A stretch of DNA of 64,000 bases from Lethocerus indicus (GCA_019843655.1 JACDQD010000010.1:6927637-6991636); one strand, 5' to 3'; counted from the first letter of the stretch, positions 37,666 to 50,688 are shown. Translations and numbers: made by a program. The notes: generated by a model not told the origin, from the letters alone.

Positions 37666-38876
37666 GCAAGATCTCGCTTTTAAATCTGCAAGAATTTAGA
37701 ATTTCAGTCTGATATACCGCAATTGATACGTATTTCGTATCGTCCTCTGCTATATTACTGATAAATCTATCAGTCCGCCCTATTCTAAAATTGTTTACCA
37801 GTGACTAGGAGTTCATAAAACCGACAGGATAAAATGTGTATCCTCCGTGAATCTCGCGTACCGAAGTAACCGAAATAATAACTTGACGGGTGAGGCCCTG
37901 GAAGTTATTACCGGTCGCGGAGCATCGTTGCTATGGCGAATCCCCGCGATAGTGAATCCGGTTAAATCCCCCGAAAGTAATACGCCCCAACAGGAAATTG
38001 GCCCCTCCTCGGTGTTCGGTCTCCCCCGGTTCCTGTCCGTTTGTCCGCTTTCCCCGAATCATTTGTGATCCTTCTTAACAAAATAAAAGGGACGAGTCCG
38101 CGTTTCCGTCCCCCGGACAATGTGGCAACGGTGGGAGGCCGTAAGCCTCCCCTTTTAAGAATTTAAAAATCCTATACCGTTTTATGGAATGGACCGATAG
38201 AGTATCACAAGCTGAAATATCAGAAGAGATTAGTGTTGGTTTATAATCCGAAACCTGGTGGACCGAATGTGGGCAGTGAGTACTCGTTCGCAATTTTTTT
38301 TCTCTTAATTATGACGTAACTGCATTCGAGCGTGTAATAGCGAAATGCTGGTGGAATTGGCGGGGCCTGTCTTTAACGAAAAAATACCAGACCAGTTAGA
38401 CCAGTTGAGAAAGTCTACACGGGCTCGTGTATAAGAGGCAGAAGGTTGGAGGCGACGTATCGGCCCTCGCCAAACCCGGAGGGTCGAACGCGTTTGCCAT
38501 ATCCAGAGACTCGGCAGTTGTTATCTCCGGGATATTTATTTTAAATTGACGTACGGGACGATAACCCGATCTGCTTTTTCCGGCTCGTTACGCCGTCACC
38601 CAATCACTCAGCCCCTCACTCTACACGTCGGCTTCGGCCACATGTCTCCAGCCTCGAAAATAGTTTTCGTCAGAAATATCCATTTTAATTACAAAATTGC
38701 TGTGTTTTTTCACTGTTTCCTTGTCACAACTGTAAAATACAATTGGCGACATCGATGCTCGATTATCACTAACGGCGAGCAGACAATAAAGGAGAAGAAA
38801 CTCAACTGGCTTTCCCCCTTTTTCTAAAATGTTATTTATCTATTTTTCTGGCGAATTTCGTTTCTTTTCAGGTACA
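37666..38876. other. Intergenic, nothing recognised
   Basis: No supported gene. Short open frames only. Confidence 0.6.
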
Positions 38877-39055
38877 CAGTAACAAGACAAATATATATAC
38901 ACACGACAAACAGACAACCACCACAGTACAGGTGACAGTGACAGTGCAGTGAGGATGCCCAAAAAACATCCAAAGTGCCAAAAATGAATCCGAAAGCGGT
39001 CTAGCAAAAGACCAAACCAGCGAGAGGAGACAGAAACACACGAAATCTACAGAAA
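38877..39055 (+). mobile_element. FB element, right-arm copy
   Basis: Starts ATACACACGACAAACAGACAACC, follows the right arm through GTGACAGTGCAGTGAGGATGCCC and CATCCAAAGTGCC, loses most of the hammerhead-like core, and ends CAGAAACACACGAAATCTACAG. The left arm is absent. No target-site duplication seen. Confidence 0.82.
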
Positions 39056-40676
39056 CGATTTATTTTCTTTAATAACTCAGGCTAGTTCCGAATTCACATG
39101 GATATTCTGGTAGTGTGGTATATACTAGAGGGGGGTAAACGGCGTGGGGCTGGTCCTAGGCCGTCCATCATGGGGCCGGGGGGGTGAAGGCGGCTCCTCC
39201 GGTACTCGATTACCGGCGGCTGTGGTGAGTTGTCCCGCTAATAACGGCCCCCCGCGCCTCTTATTATTTCAGGGGCCACCGCCGTATTAATCAATCCCAC
39301 CCCAAAAACAACAACACGGCCGGGCCGGCCGAGATGTTAATCTGGCATTTACAAGCCCGGCTTTTTTGGTGGTCCCACACCTTCCGGGCACCGGCCCATG
39401 AATCCATGAATAAAAGCCTCCCTGAAAATAATCCGGGCCCAAATATTTTAGACCCTCTTCATTTGATCTTTTTCCGCGTTGAATATTTTCGAAAACACTC
39501 CATTCATTCGGGCCATGAAAATAATTTAATGAAACGGAATACGAAGAAAGGTCTAGTGTATGTGAGTCGGTTTCGGATGCAGTACAGTGATGGTATTTTT
39601 TCTCGTGCATGAGAGACGATACAATAGGGTGTTTAAAATAATCCAAAAATATTTCTTATAATATTTTTTTATAGAACACATTTTTGTGCCCAATCTGTTC
39701 AAATTCTACCTGAACTGAGGAAGTGAGGCACTGAGTTTTTGGTAGTTGATTTTATATAAAAGGCGGATCTTAAGCTGGACTGATTTATGTCGTATCTTAC
39801 CTTACTTTTCAGCCTTAAAAGAAATTCGTTCCTCGAGAGGGCCGGCCCTGTGAAATTCCTGGCGTTCGCATCGGCCCCAAAGCGGTGCTAAAAGGGCGCT
39901 AAACGGCGGGCCAAATTCGATTCTCCACGGGCGCTCTCGGCGTCCGAGGAAGAGATGAACGATTAAAAGGCCGAAGTATGGCAAAGTGGGGGTTGGGGGA
40001 CTTACACGTAAGGCCGGGCCATTAGTTCAACGCACGTCCTCGTACCCTACCGTCGGCTCGCACCCGTACCCTTGATGCCGCTTTAGCGTCTTCCGCGAAC
40101 AGCGGCCGGGACGTGTCCCCGACTGTCCGGACATTGTTTCCACCGGCGGGCGAAGAATGCCAATCTGAACTCGCTACACGGCGGGACAGCCGAACGATTC
40201 GAAGCCCGCCTCGAGGAAACCGGATTTCATGAAATGTTTCCCCTATGCCTCGACAGTGGAGACTCTAATCTGCATCGCCCTTTATTTAGAAGAAGGCCGT
40301 TTACAGATGAATTTCATCGATTCCCCACGAGTTATTTCACTTCGCCACGAGGATTTGATAATTCGCGCTCGCAAGGAAGCTGGACAGGTTTCGGGTGGAC
40401 AGCATGCTTAACGAATAAAGCATTCTGTCTTTTGTTTTAGAATAATAATTCTGTGAACCGAAACGGAATTTTACTAACTGAGGGCAAATTCTGAACTGGT
40501 CTAATATGAGGCCTAATAGGAGTATAATCGATCCCTCGAGTATCTCCAATAAAATACCTCAAATTATTAACCTTATACCTTAGGAATTACTCATTTATTT
40601 TCCTGAGGTTCATTTCTATTCCTTTCCTACCGAAGGAAGGATACTATAAAATTTACCTTCCGGATTAAGTTTAATG
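39056..40676. other. Intergenic upstream of gene A
   Basis: CpG-rich at 39.13-39.5 and 39.8-40.2 kb. No exon recognised. The acceptor at the start of gene A implies an upstream exon, which I could not place. Confidence 0.55.
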
Positions 40677-40692
40677 GTAACTATTTTTTCAG

Positions 40693-41267
40693 ATGGGTGA
40701 AGGGACGAGAGCGATGCTGGTGGGCGTGATGCTAGTGCTGCCGCTGGCCGTGGTCTGCGCGCCGACCAAGAGGGATCCCAAGTCCCTCGGGTACTTCGTC
40801 GAGGAGCTCACCGACCCTGAGTTCTACCAGGAGTACTACGACGAGAACCTCGGCCAAGAGGAGAACGAGCTTCTGGGACGGGCCCGACCGCAAAAGCCCA
40901 ATTCCCCGATTTACTACATACGACTTCCGCCTTCGCCGTACGTCCTCGTCCCGGGCGTCGGTTACGTGAGCCGTCCGCCGACGCTGCAGCCGCCGCCGGT
41001 CCCCCAGCGCCCCGACTCCCCGCTCATCAACCTACCCGTCAACTTCGTCTCCAACGGGAAGCCGACCGGCATCTACACGTGGAGGCCGCCGCAGCCGCCC
41101 CGGCCCAGATACCGACCACGACGGCCGCCCCCCTACTGCCCGACTCCCAGATAACGACGCTGGACAAGGGCCCCTACTTCTTCAACGGCCGGCCCACCGA
41201 CATCTTCCTCCTCAGGAACACCTACAACACCCTCTACGACGACGGCCTCCAGAACTTCTACCCTTGA
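40693..41267 (+). CDS. Gene A: secreted proline-rich protein with NGKP and NGRP motifs; frame break inside
   Basis: The start codon directly follows a splice acceptor (TATTTTTTCAG|ATG), so an untranslated exon lies upstream. Residues 1-23 form a signal peptide (MLVGVMLVLPLAVVCA core). Then come an acidic stretch (residues 35-62, rich in E, D, Y), IYYIRLPPSPY at 73-83, and FVSNGKPTGIYTW at 118-130. This frame then stops at 41152-41154. The -1 frame carries on from the same place to TGA at 41265-41267 and contains PYFFNGRPTDIFLL (41172-41213), the counterpart of the C-terminal motif of gene B. One base therefore seems to be missing between about 41083 and 41160, a GC-rich linker. Joined, the protein would be about 190 residues. 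Assembly error, recent loss of function, or frameshifting are all possible. Function unknown; secretion is inferred. Confidence 0.8.
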
Positions 41268-43560
41268 ACGCCTCCAGTGTGCGAAGGACGTTGTTAATCA
41301 ATTTTATTCTGTATTTTGTTGTGTCCCAGTGACGGTTGGACTTGATTGTGAGGTTTCGGCAAAATCGAATATTGCCGGGAGTCGGTAAAAAAAATTTGGG
41401 CTTTGCGTGCCAATAATTTGGAGTTACTACTACAATACTACAAAAATAACATAAGCCTTAATTTAATTGTATCGCAAGTAATATTTGAAAACCGCCTTGC
41501 TGCGTTCATATATCGACATTGCATCTTAAACATTGCGTAACGTACATATTCTGTTTTACCCGTAACTTTTATATATAATGTTTCTTCAATTCCTTCGCGA
41601 ATCCAGAAAACTTCACAACGTTTATTCTTCTGTATCCCTTTTAGTCGGGATATTTTTCTACTCCTTTTCCTTCTTTAAAAGTTTGACCGAATATCTATCG
41701 TATTCCGATGACAATTGAACCAATACCGCGCTAGTTTATATACATGTATGCATATCTTGCCGAGCATAAGTCTAAAAAGTAATAAGTCTAACTACTGAAG
41801 GGAAGTATCTTTCAATTTTTGGATTTAAACTATTTGTATCGAAATCATTTCATCAAATTTGTTTTTAAAACAGCTTTTTACAAAAATTTAAAAATGAAAC
41901 ATTTTTGGCACGCCGGCCACACTTTACCGACCCCCCCAGTCTAGAATTTTAGAAATCGTCACGCAGTACACCGAACAAATAACTATTTTCTTGTTAAAAA
42001 AAATTGTTTTCTACTCCGTCCGTAGAATTTAGTAATTAGTAAATAAGTCCAGGCCATATTGGCGAACAGTTTTTCTATATACATATATTTTTATTATACA
42101 AATAGAATTTTATAATTCGGTATTTAAATATAATTATGAAAATTAGTGGGAGGAAGCAACAAATCAACTGCTAGGCACAATGGAGCCGCATCCGAAAATA
42201 CACCAGATCAATCCATATTGGATACGATGGAAAATTTGAGTAAATAAAAGAAATTAAAACAATATATTTTCCATTTGTTAGATCAGGTAGATCAAATAAA
42301 ACAGATAACAAATTTTAAAAAAGTCTAAATTTTTTTACTAGAATCACCAGATTTATTGTCACACATGGAAATATTTTAAGTAACGAATTTTTAAGATTGT
42401 ATTTTTTTTAATTTAGAAGAGAGATTTATATTATTAACATTGTAAATATATATTGAAGGTTTGGATGGCGGCTGTGGAGCGTTCTAAGCGATTCGAAACG
42501 TTGTGATATTTCGATAGTATATTCTCAAAATTCAGGATATATATTAATACAAAATTTGATTGCGTTTTGTATTCAAAATATATCTAGTCTCTTAGTAATA
42601 TAATTATATTAATCTATTGTAAGTGGAATGATATTTTATAATTTTTTTTCTTTATTTGTTTGTATCTCTAATTGCATGATTTATTTATGTCAATTTAGAT
42701 TTTAACCCGTTAATATTAAGAACCTGTACAGAATAGGGACTTTTCAAACATTAACCACACTAGGAGACTCGATTATTTATTTATTTATTGTAATGTTTTA
42801 TAAGAGGCGTTGAATCGTTGTCTAGGAAAAGAGAAAATGAGATTTTTTTGTGTGTAAATAGTAAAGAATGTTTTTATGGATTTTTATTATGAATTTAAAT
42901 TTATATAGTTTATTTCGGATGCACTGATATTTTTTCTAGCATTAGTTGTTTAAACGAGCGTTGTAAAAAAATTGGTGTAAGAAGTGACAGCAATAACATT
43001 GAATTGTTTAATATCGAAATTTATTTTTATAACGCCCCTTCCGTAAATCCCGCATAGACGGAAACCTTTTACCGAATACATAAATCTAATCCCAAAGTTC
43101 AATTTTGAAATAAAAATTACTAGAATTAGAAAAAAAGTCAAAAGAAACTAGGTGAAATTTTGACTTGAAAAAATTGGAGACTGTGGATACAAATTTCAAC
43201 TACTGGAGGACAAATACCTTAAATAGTATTTATCTTCCATCTATATATAACGAAGAAAGGCAACATTTCTCAAACCGAGCTGGAATCATGCTCGCCCTCC
43301 ATGAACATCCATGTTCGTGAGCCACGATATCATGTTCAATTTAACACATCCTTACCACTCTGATCCGTAAAGTAGAATTTATAAGTAATAAATATGATAT
43401 AAACCATTAGTGCTATCTTAAAGGTTAAATATCTACACCGTTAAAGCTATATAAAAACGTTATAAGTGAGAGACAAATAGAGAGGTAGATATGGATAAGT
43501 ATCGATACATTTTTAAATAAATTTATACAAAAAATATTAGGTCTCTGGAGATCATTCTTC
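41268..43560. other. AT-rich block after gene A, probable long 3' untranslated region in part
   Basis: Strongly AT-rich against its flanks, with no usable open frame. The first clear AATAAA on the plus strand is about 1 kb after the stop of gene A. A comparable AT-rich block lies 3' of the paralogue gene B. Confidence 0.45.
42243..42248 (+). promoter_or_regulatory. Candidate poly(A) signal for gene A
   Basis: AATAAA within GAGTAAATAAAAG, first canonical hexamer downstream of gene A; another lies near 42295. Confidence 0.3.
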
Positions 43561-43937
43561 GTTGACATATCATTTTTACATCATCGCATAATACTTCGGG
43601 ATTTTATCCGTTTGGAAGGGTTTTCGTCCCAGGGTCATCCGGGTGTTGTCCGCTTTCGGAATAGTCAGCGATAATATTCAATATAAACCGTTCAATATAA
43701 ACTTCTTCCTGCGGCGTTTGCCCTATTCGGTGAAAATTCGACGAGCAGAGCCTCACTCAAAATCGTTCGGTTTTATTCATAAATCACGAAGGGGCCATAA
43801 AACACAGAGTAGGAGATAATCTATCTTCTGTGCCTCCTTGTCCGCCGGCCTCGTTTCCGGCGTTTCCCCATCATCGGGAAGGTTCAACGCTCGTCCAAGG
43901 AGGTCCGAGTTCCTGCACCGCCGGCAATAAAAAGCTC

Positions 43938-43940
<3 letters not shown>

Positions 43941-43971
<31 letters not shown>
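43941..43971. repeat. CT microsatellite
   Basis: Fifteen uninterrupted CT units. It produces spurious Ser-Leu or Arg-Glu open frames on both strands. Confidence 0.95.
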
Positions 43972-43973
<2 letters not shown>

Positions 43974-46084
43974 GGGTCCGTGGGAGTGGAGCCGTCCCAC
44001 CTCCGGCATAACTGTACTCTGGGAATCGGCCGGTGTTGTATACCCCGGGGTTGACCAGAGAAGGTCAATAGTGCACGCCGCCCCCGGGTTAACCTCAGAT
44101 GACCGATGCCAGATAGAGGCCATATGGTCGCTCCCGGCCACGGACACGAACATACCTAGCTCGCCTAACTCACGGACGTACAAAAATTCGAATTTCCGCA
44201 AAATCTTCACTCAACTACCGGTTTCTATCGTATAAAAAAAAATTGGGAAAAGTTATATTTTGGAATACCTTTTTGTGTGTTTGCAATACCACAACTTTTG
44301 CTTGACATAGTTCAGAATACCTCCGGCATTTTTTCTCCTGGGACGGTCTACTGACCTTAACCACTTAACTCAACTAAACCACTTAACTCTGGAGATCGTA
44401 AAATGGGATAGGATACCAATTTCTGTACGAGAGGATTGGGTCATTTAATTCTGAATTTTACTGCCGGTCAACCCCCCCCCCCAACCGACTATTCTTTATT
44501 TCTATTATTCTATCTTCTAGGAGGATTTAGAATACCGTTTGTTTGAACTTCTGCTAAACCGAAACCGGTTCAGGACCAATTCAACGAGCCGGGACGGATA
44601 ATTGCAAGAGTGATCATTAATGATATTCTCTCCGACCATTAGTACCATCAGTGTACCGCCAGCGTTAGTACAATGGACATTAAAAATACCGCGAACGGCC
44701 ACTATTGTCCTGGACAACAAGGCAGGGACACCGTTCATGACCTATCGAACCTCTAGGAGATGAAGCGCGCGGGAGTTATTTGATCTAATCTCGGAACACA
44801 CTATAACATAATCTGAATTGGATCTGAAAATGAAATTTGAGTTAAACTCCGTCGCTGCGGTATACCTTCCCCACACAATAATACTGTGGAACAAACAGGG
44901 CATTTTTTGCCCGAAAGAATTTTTCGATGATTTCTTCCTTAATGAAATGACCGCTTCCGGGTAAAGTGCAGATAAGCCGACCGATCTCGGTGCAAGCGGG
45001 AAGATCACCATATTAATAGAGAGAGCGAGAGAAAGAGAGTCCTCGAGGGTAAGAATTAATCGATCGGAGAATCGGCCGCTGGGCCCTGGGAGAGATCGGT
45101 TAAGTAGCTTCCTGCTTTTATCTAGATAAAATATGCCGGGCGGACAACCCGCATATAATCTCTAAATCAACACACCTGGATTAAACCAAGACTTTACAGT
45201 ATTATCAGACCAACGGAGCTTAATGAAAGACAAAAACTGACCATATATAATACAATTTTATTTGGAAACGAAAGAAGAAACACTGACGATTCTTGCGGTA
45301 GGAACCAAGTTCAGATTGAGCCGCTCAAATAATTGAATTATGTTTTCATTGAAAGCATCGAATTTTAATAGTTAATAATTGAGATTATCAAAACGCATTT
45401 CGATTAATACTACCATAGTGCTGTGGACTGATTTACTAGAACAATGAACTAATTTAGCTTGTTCAGTGAGGTATCGCATTTTACGATGTAATAAAGAAGA
45501 AAATGCGAAGAGACAAACAATTTCGTTGTAGTCTAATATCATAAATAAATTTCGTTTTACTCCAGTTTTGCTTAATAAGATTTGTGTGTCAAAGAACAGT
45601 GGTCTAAACCCAACCGCTGAATCCAACTTGCTTTCCTCCAAGCGACTTTTGTCAAAGTAAAGACGAAAAATAATTTTATGTAATCACTTGAAATAAAAGG
45701 TACACAGAAATGGGTCTGTCTACAATTTTCTGTCTGCCTTAATACTAATGGTCGTCAGGTTTTTGACTACAGATATTTGGTATATTAATTTAGTAATGCA
45801 ACCTGTCATACAAGCATTAAAAATAGTATCAGAACCTCTTAATTTAAAAATCAGTAACTAATAAAAGAATTAATTGAGCTCGTAATCATAATAGGAGGCT
45901 ACAAAGGAGACACAGAAACGCCTAAATCACGTCCAAAAATGTTTTTCTTATTATTCGGACTTACAATACCGCTGGGGCGTCCTTGATGTATCAAAATCCG
46001 ATACTATTTTTAGGAACTTCCAATCCCGGGTATTTCGCACGGGGGAGTCGAACCCGGAAAACGACGATTCGAACGATGATGCCA

Positions 46085-46115
46085 CATCATCATCATCATC
46101 GTGTCATCATCATTG
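46085..46115. repeat. CAT trinucleotide repeat
   Basis: Five CAT units, a short interruption, then three more. Confidence 0.85.
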
Positions 46116-48495
46116 TTGTAGGCCGCAAAACAACGCCGAAAAACAACAATGGGTTCCTGTAATTTTGCCATTCCTTAAAATAAAATCGTGATTACTCGGG
46201 TTGGACCGCGAAAAAAGTTAACAACTCTTAAGTATAATTCTATTGTCTTATCGAACAGTGATGTCTTAATTTCGTCGCGGTATTTATTTCCTGGTTGTAC
46301 AAAATGTTTTTCTGAAGATTATAAGGCATTTGAGAAACTTTTACGTGGAAAAATGACTTTGATCATTTTGCAATACGCGGTAAAGGATTTCAATCCTCTC
46401 TATTGATCAGAATTGGAAGAATAAATTAAATTATTTTCTGGCATTAAAGTCCTGTTCGCTTTTCAGTCCGGTCACGTGGTTATGGCCGTTAGCTTACGTC
46501 CAAATATATTTTAGAGACAATTTAAGGCAGTCTAGGGCCAATAATTTAACACAGTTATGGGTTTGTCGGAAATTTCCGCGGAATGAAGAAATTCCAGCAT
46601 GAAATTCCCCCGTGTGACGGTCGGACCCGACCCGCCCCGTAAAAACAGTTTATCGGCTGGAGGACGTGATAAAAGCGGCGGTTCGGAAAAGCCGGAAAAA
46701 CTGAGGGGGGGGGCGTGCGGAAAATGTCAGAAGTGAAACGTGTTTTGATCCCCGGAGCGTATCGCGATGGTTTCTTTCTTAGCGAGGGGTCGGTTCGCTC
46801 GCCTCGGCGGGCGGGCCACGATCTCACGCCGATTTTCATTTAAGTGGAAAACTCAGAAGTGTTTCAGGAGGAAACTGACTTAAACCCCAAACGCTCGGAA
46901 CTTGTTTATTTAAATGTCAATAGGTTCCGAACATCAAGTATCTGAATCTGACTACCTGAGTACTTTATTTACATATGGGCTCAACCGTATTAAATTTACC
47001 ATTCTCAATATATTTGAGACCGATTCGTAGTCAATTGTAGTCCACGCAGTCCGCTGTTTATATTTCGTTGTAGTAAATATATACTGAGAAGGCGCCTACC
47101 CATACGCTTTCTGATACGGCGTAATGGCGCGCTGAATGCGCGAAATCGAAAATCGGAAGCCGACGGCCGAAAGGGGAAGAAATAAAATAATGATTTTTGA
47201 TCGATGCAAAAACGCGGCGCGAGAATTGAGTTTTAGGCTCGATTTAACGGGAAAATTGGCAGTATTAAATCAGTGACTCCCCTATGCTGCAGAAGGCCGT
47301 AGGGGCTGCGCCTTCGTGTCTTCCCAAGGAGCGTTTTAGTCTTCTAACATTACTCGATAAGCAGATGAAAGGCCTTGATTTTAGAATTTAAGGATAATAA
47401 AAATTCGCGTAATAAACTTGATTTATGAGAGGAGCTATTGAATTACAAGTGTCGCTGACTCATAAGTAAGCCCGGTAATATTGCTAAGTGAAGTAGTAAT
47501 AAATTGATGTCCGGACGTTTCTATTTTCAGGGGTTAAAATGAAGTACGATTAATTAGTAAATATACGAATAGTTGTAAAAATACCGGTACTAAACAATAT
47601 ATATGCAGAGCAATGTTATAGTCTTGTCTCGTTGATAATTGAAATCAATTTCTCCAGACTGGAGGGCTCTGAGTGCACTGTGGGCTGAATCCCAGTACTG
47701 CTTCCACTTAACTGTCAGCGGAACTTCTATTGTCGTTTCGCGGCTACTGAAGACGGACGCTTAACGGTAGGCGGTCGTACCGTTTCGTCGGTTGGCGTTA
47801 GTTCGAGGCAGTTGGTCGGCCTTATGGCCCGTCCCCCACCGGCCTTCCGGATAGGCACACGGCCTCCTCGCAAATCTCCCAGCGAACAATGCCCCCCCGG
47901 GGAACTGGAAAAGCTGGAGAGACTGGATAAGGGGACGCGACGGGTGGCCATTAGGCGGCTTAATTATAGTCGGCGGCGGCGGCATCTTAAAATGGAGATG
48001 CGGTCTGATTGGCAGATAGCCGTTTTTGACGCGGAGAATTTCAGACTGCTTAAGGACAGTCGACACCCCTCTACGACTCGAGGATTGAATCCGAAGTATA
48101 ATACCTCGAATTCATTATTTCAAATAAAAGAAAGAGCTGAACTAACGTCATTTGAATAAACCTGAACCAGATTCTAGACTTAAGGCTGTTGAATCAATTC
48201 TTAAAAGTTAAAGGAATAAAAAGAAAAGTATTAGGCTTCGTGTTGCCCAAACTTTCCGATAGATAATGAAATAGTAATATGTTCTTGATTGAAGGCATCG
48301 ATATAAGAAAATTTATAGGACTTAACGATGTTTGAACTAATGATTTTTCGAAGCATTGTTTACGTTGTCTGATTATTGACCGCTTTTTGTAATTTTTCAA
48401 CACCGGGTTTGAACATCATTAGTCGGCAAACTGTCGGGCTTGTTACGCTAGCCGAAACGTGGTCAGAAGTTTTAGTGAAATCAGTAGGCTAGGCC

Positions 48496-50634
48496 ATGAT
48501 CTCTTACCTTAGTTGCGTTTTAATACTTATGTATTCCGGTTTGACCGTGGGGGGGAGTTTGGACGACTGTCTGGAGCGAATTTCCGTTGGAGGAGCTCTG
48601 GGCAAGGTGGCCCACGCGGGTCCCGGAACGGACACGAGAGCGGTCGCCGGGCACACAGCTTTGATAGTATCGGACGATAACGCCCGTCCGGATTTCTTCG
48701 ACTGTTTCGGATCGAGGATCGACACTTTCCTGCTGACCGCGGAGTCGGCCCCGGAGGAGATCGTCAATGAACTTGCCGAGCTGAGGGAACGCGGAACCGG
48801 CTGGGACCCCAAGACCAGGTTCGTGATCGCGATCCGTGGACCGGGCTTCGGCGTCTTCGACGTCCGCCAGCTGTGCTTCCTCCTCTGGCGCTTCGGGGCT
48901 GTGGACTTCGTCCTGCTCCTGAACGCGGGAGGGCGCGGCTTCAGGTTCTACACCCTGTTCCCCTTTAATCGGCAGAACGGGTGCATGACCGAACAGGCGA
49001 GTCTGACCTTCTTGGGGAACTGCTCGGACAAGGACGCCTGGACTGCCGATGAAGTTTTCCCCGAGAAGCTGCCGCAGGCCTCGTTCCCCGATTGCACCGT
49101 CGTCGTTTCTTCGATACCTCTTTCGCCCTACTTGATAAGCTCTAGGGGAGTCTCGGACCCTTACGACGACGGCGTCGAGTTCCGACTGGGCGAGTTGATC
49201 GCCCGACGCTCGGGTCTATTCCTCAACTGGTCAAAACCGGAAACCGATGCGAAATTTCACGGTATGCTGTTGAACAACGGCGTTTGGACGGACGCCTTGG
49301 GGAAACTCCAGAGGGGCAGGGCGGATCTCGCCCTCGGCGGATACACTCAAACATGGCAGAGGTTTTTATTTTACTATAACGTTTAATTCTATAAACGCGG
49401 TTTATTGTGGTGTCCGTAAACAATTTTATCCGCGGTGTTGTAAATATTTTCATAACATTCGTTTTTTGGATCATACCTAACTAAAGATTGGTTTGGGCGT
49501 AAGTTAAATATCTAAGAAGGAGCTTCACACGTAATCTAATGTACCGATCGAATATTTGTTATCCAGGGCCCTGGCTTTCAGGTTGTCCGTTCCGTACGGT
49601 TACAACTCCTTCGCTTTCTACGTCCCCTCGGCGGGGCGCAAAGCCCCCTGGGAGATCCTGGACAGTTCCATTTTCATTCCCGTCGTCGCAGTCTATCTGA
49701 TAGTGTCGGTCTGTTTCTGGGCGATGAGCGACTACGGCCCGGGCACGTCCTTCTTCGACGTGTTCAGGATAGGGATTGGCCAGCCGGCGTGGATCACCCC
49801 TGGAAGGCCCTGTCTCAGGATACTCTTCGTCTTCTGGGCCCTCTACCAGCTGAACGTCAACTCGATCTACCTGTCCAGTCTTGCCCAGGCGGTCTTCAAG
49901 AGCGCCCAGTCCGCCAACATCTCCAGTCTGGAGGAGGTGAAAGCCAGGGGACTGACCACCTGCATGAGGTCATCACTGTTCAGGGACCGGCGTACGTTCA
50001 ACACCGGGATGTTCGAGGAGTCTTGGGTGTGCGACGACCTCCAGAGCGCCGCCTTGACGCTCGACCGTTACGGCAACTTCAGCATCCTCTGCGACGAGGA
50101 CGTCATGGACCTGGTGAGGACGCGGAACGGTCCCCTGGCAATACACAAGCTCAAACAGGTCTTAGTCACAAGATACAACTGTTTTATCTTCTCTCGGCAA
50201 ACTCCGTACGCCGACAGGTATTCTTTAATGAGTTATATTGTAATAGAAATGTATATATGATGTCCACAAAGCTCATCATAATTTGGTGGCCATTACTGGT
50301 AAAAGTAATATTAATTTTGGGCTTCTTATTTGAAAGGTTCGATCGGTTCATCCAGCTGTCCTTCGAAGCCGGTCTGATTCAGAAAATATTCTCCGAAGTT
50401 CAAGTAGCTCACACCCAACAAAAGAGAGAAAAACGAGAACAGACACAGAGAACCCACAGCATCGTTTACTATTCGAGGATGGTACTTCTTCCCGGCTGGC
50501 TTTGTTCCACTTTGGGCTTAGCTCTCGAGATCTTCGCCCGACACTTTAGTCCCTATATCCGGGGAATTTTAAATAGGAGGAAGATTAATAGGAGACGGCG
50601 CAACTTAACAAAGAGGAGGCCGTTCGTCCTCTGA
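48496..50634 (+). CDS. Divergent ionotropic receptor (IR) chemoreceptor, three exons
   Basis: Exons 48496-49361, 49567-50217 and 50337-50634 join in phase (GT-AG introns of 205 and 119 nt) to give 604 residues. Residues 1-20 are a signal peptide. A divergent extracellular part follows. The S1 half of the ligand-binding domain reads ADLALGGYTQTWQR and, across the junction, ALAFRLSVPY. Arg289, encoded over the first junction, sits where glutamate receptors bind the ligand carboxylate. Then come M1 (about 322-342), pore loop FFDVFRIGIGQPAW (351-364), M2 (about 372-396, NVNSIYLSSLAQ), the S2 half, and the typical RFDRFIQLSFEAGLIQKI block before M4 (about 555-574). The tail is strongly basic. The family forms cation channels in chemosensory neurons. 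It lacks the FRQP string of antennal IR75-type receptors, so I call it a divergent IR. The frame is intact. Ligand and subfamily are unknown. Confidence 0.93.
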
Positions 50635-50688
50635 AGCATTTATTTGCACACAAAGGCTAAAGCCTTCCAGATTCTTAAGAAGGAACGA

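Larger units (their letters stand above)
43561..48480. other. Intergenic between gene A and receptor gene
   Basis: No supported gene. Holds a CT microsatellite (43941-43971), a CAT repeat (46085-46115), a C10 run near 44470 and a CpG-rich patch at 47.76-48.0 kb. A 115-codon frame at 47812-48159 is highly charged, with no recognised domain. Confidence 0.55.

Noticed and set aside
43830..44210. Overlapping frames with runs of Ser-Leu or Arg-Glu
   Set aside because: Produced by the CT microsatellite.
45905..45945. GGAGACACAGAAACGCCTAAATCACG resembles the FB right end
   Set aside because: Match is short and gapped, with no adjoining arm sequence or duplication.
46045..46075. GAGTCGAACCCGGAA resembles a reverse tRNA T-arm
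   Set aside because: No complementary acceptor stem or other tRNA arms on either strand.
47812..48159. 115-codon, Arg-rich plus-strand frame just upstream of the receptor gene
   Set aside because: CpG-rich patch with open frames on both strands; the receptor has its own signal peptide and start, so this is not its N-terminus.
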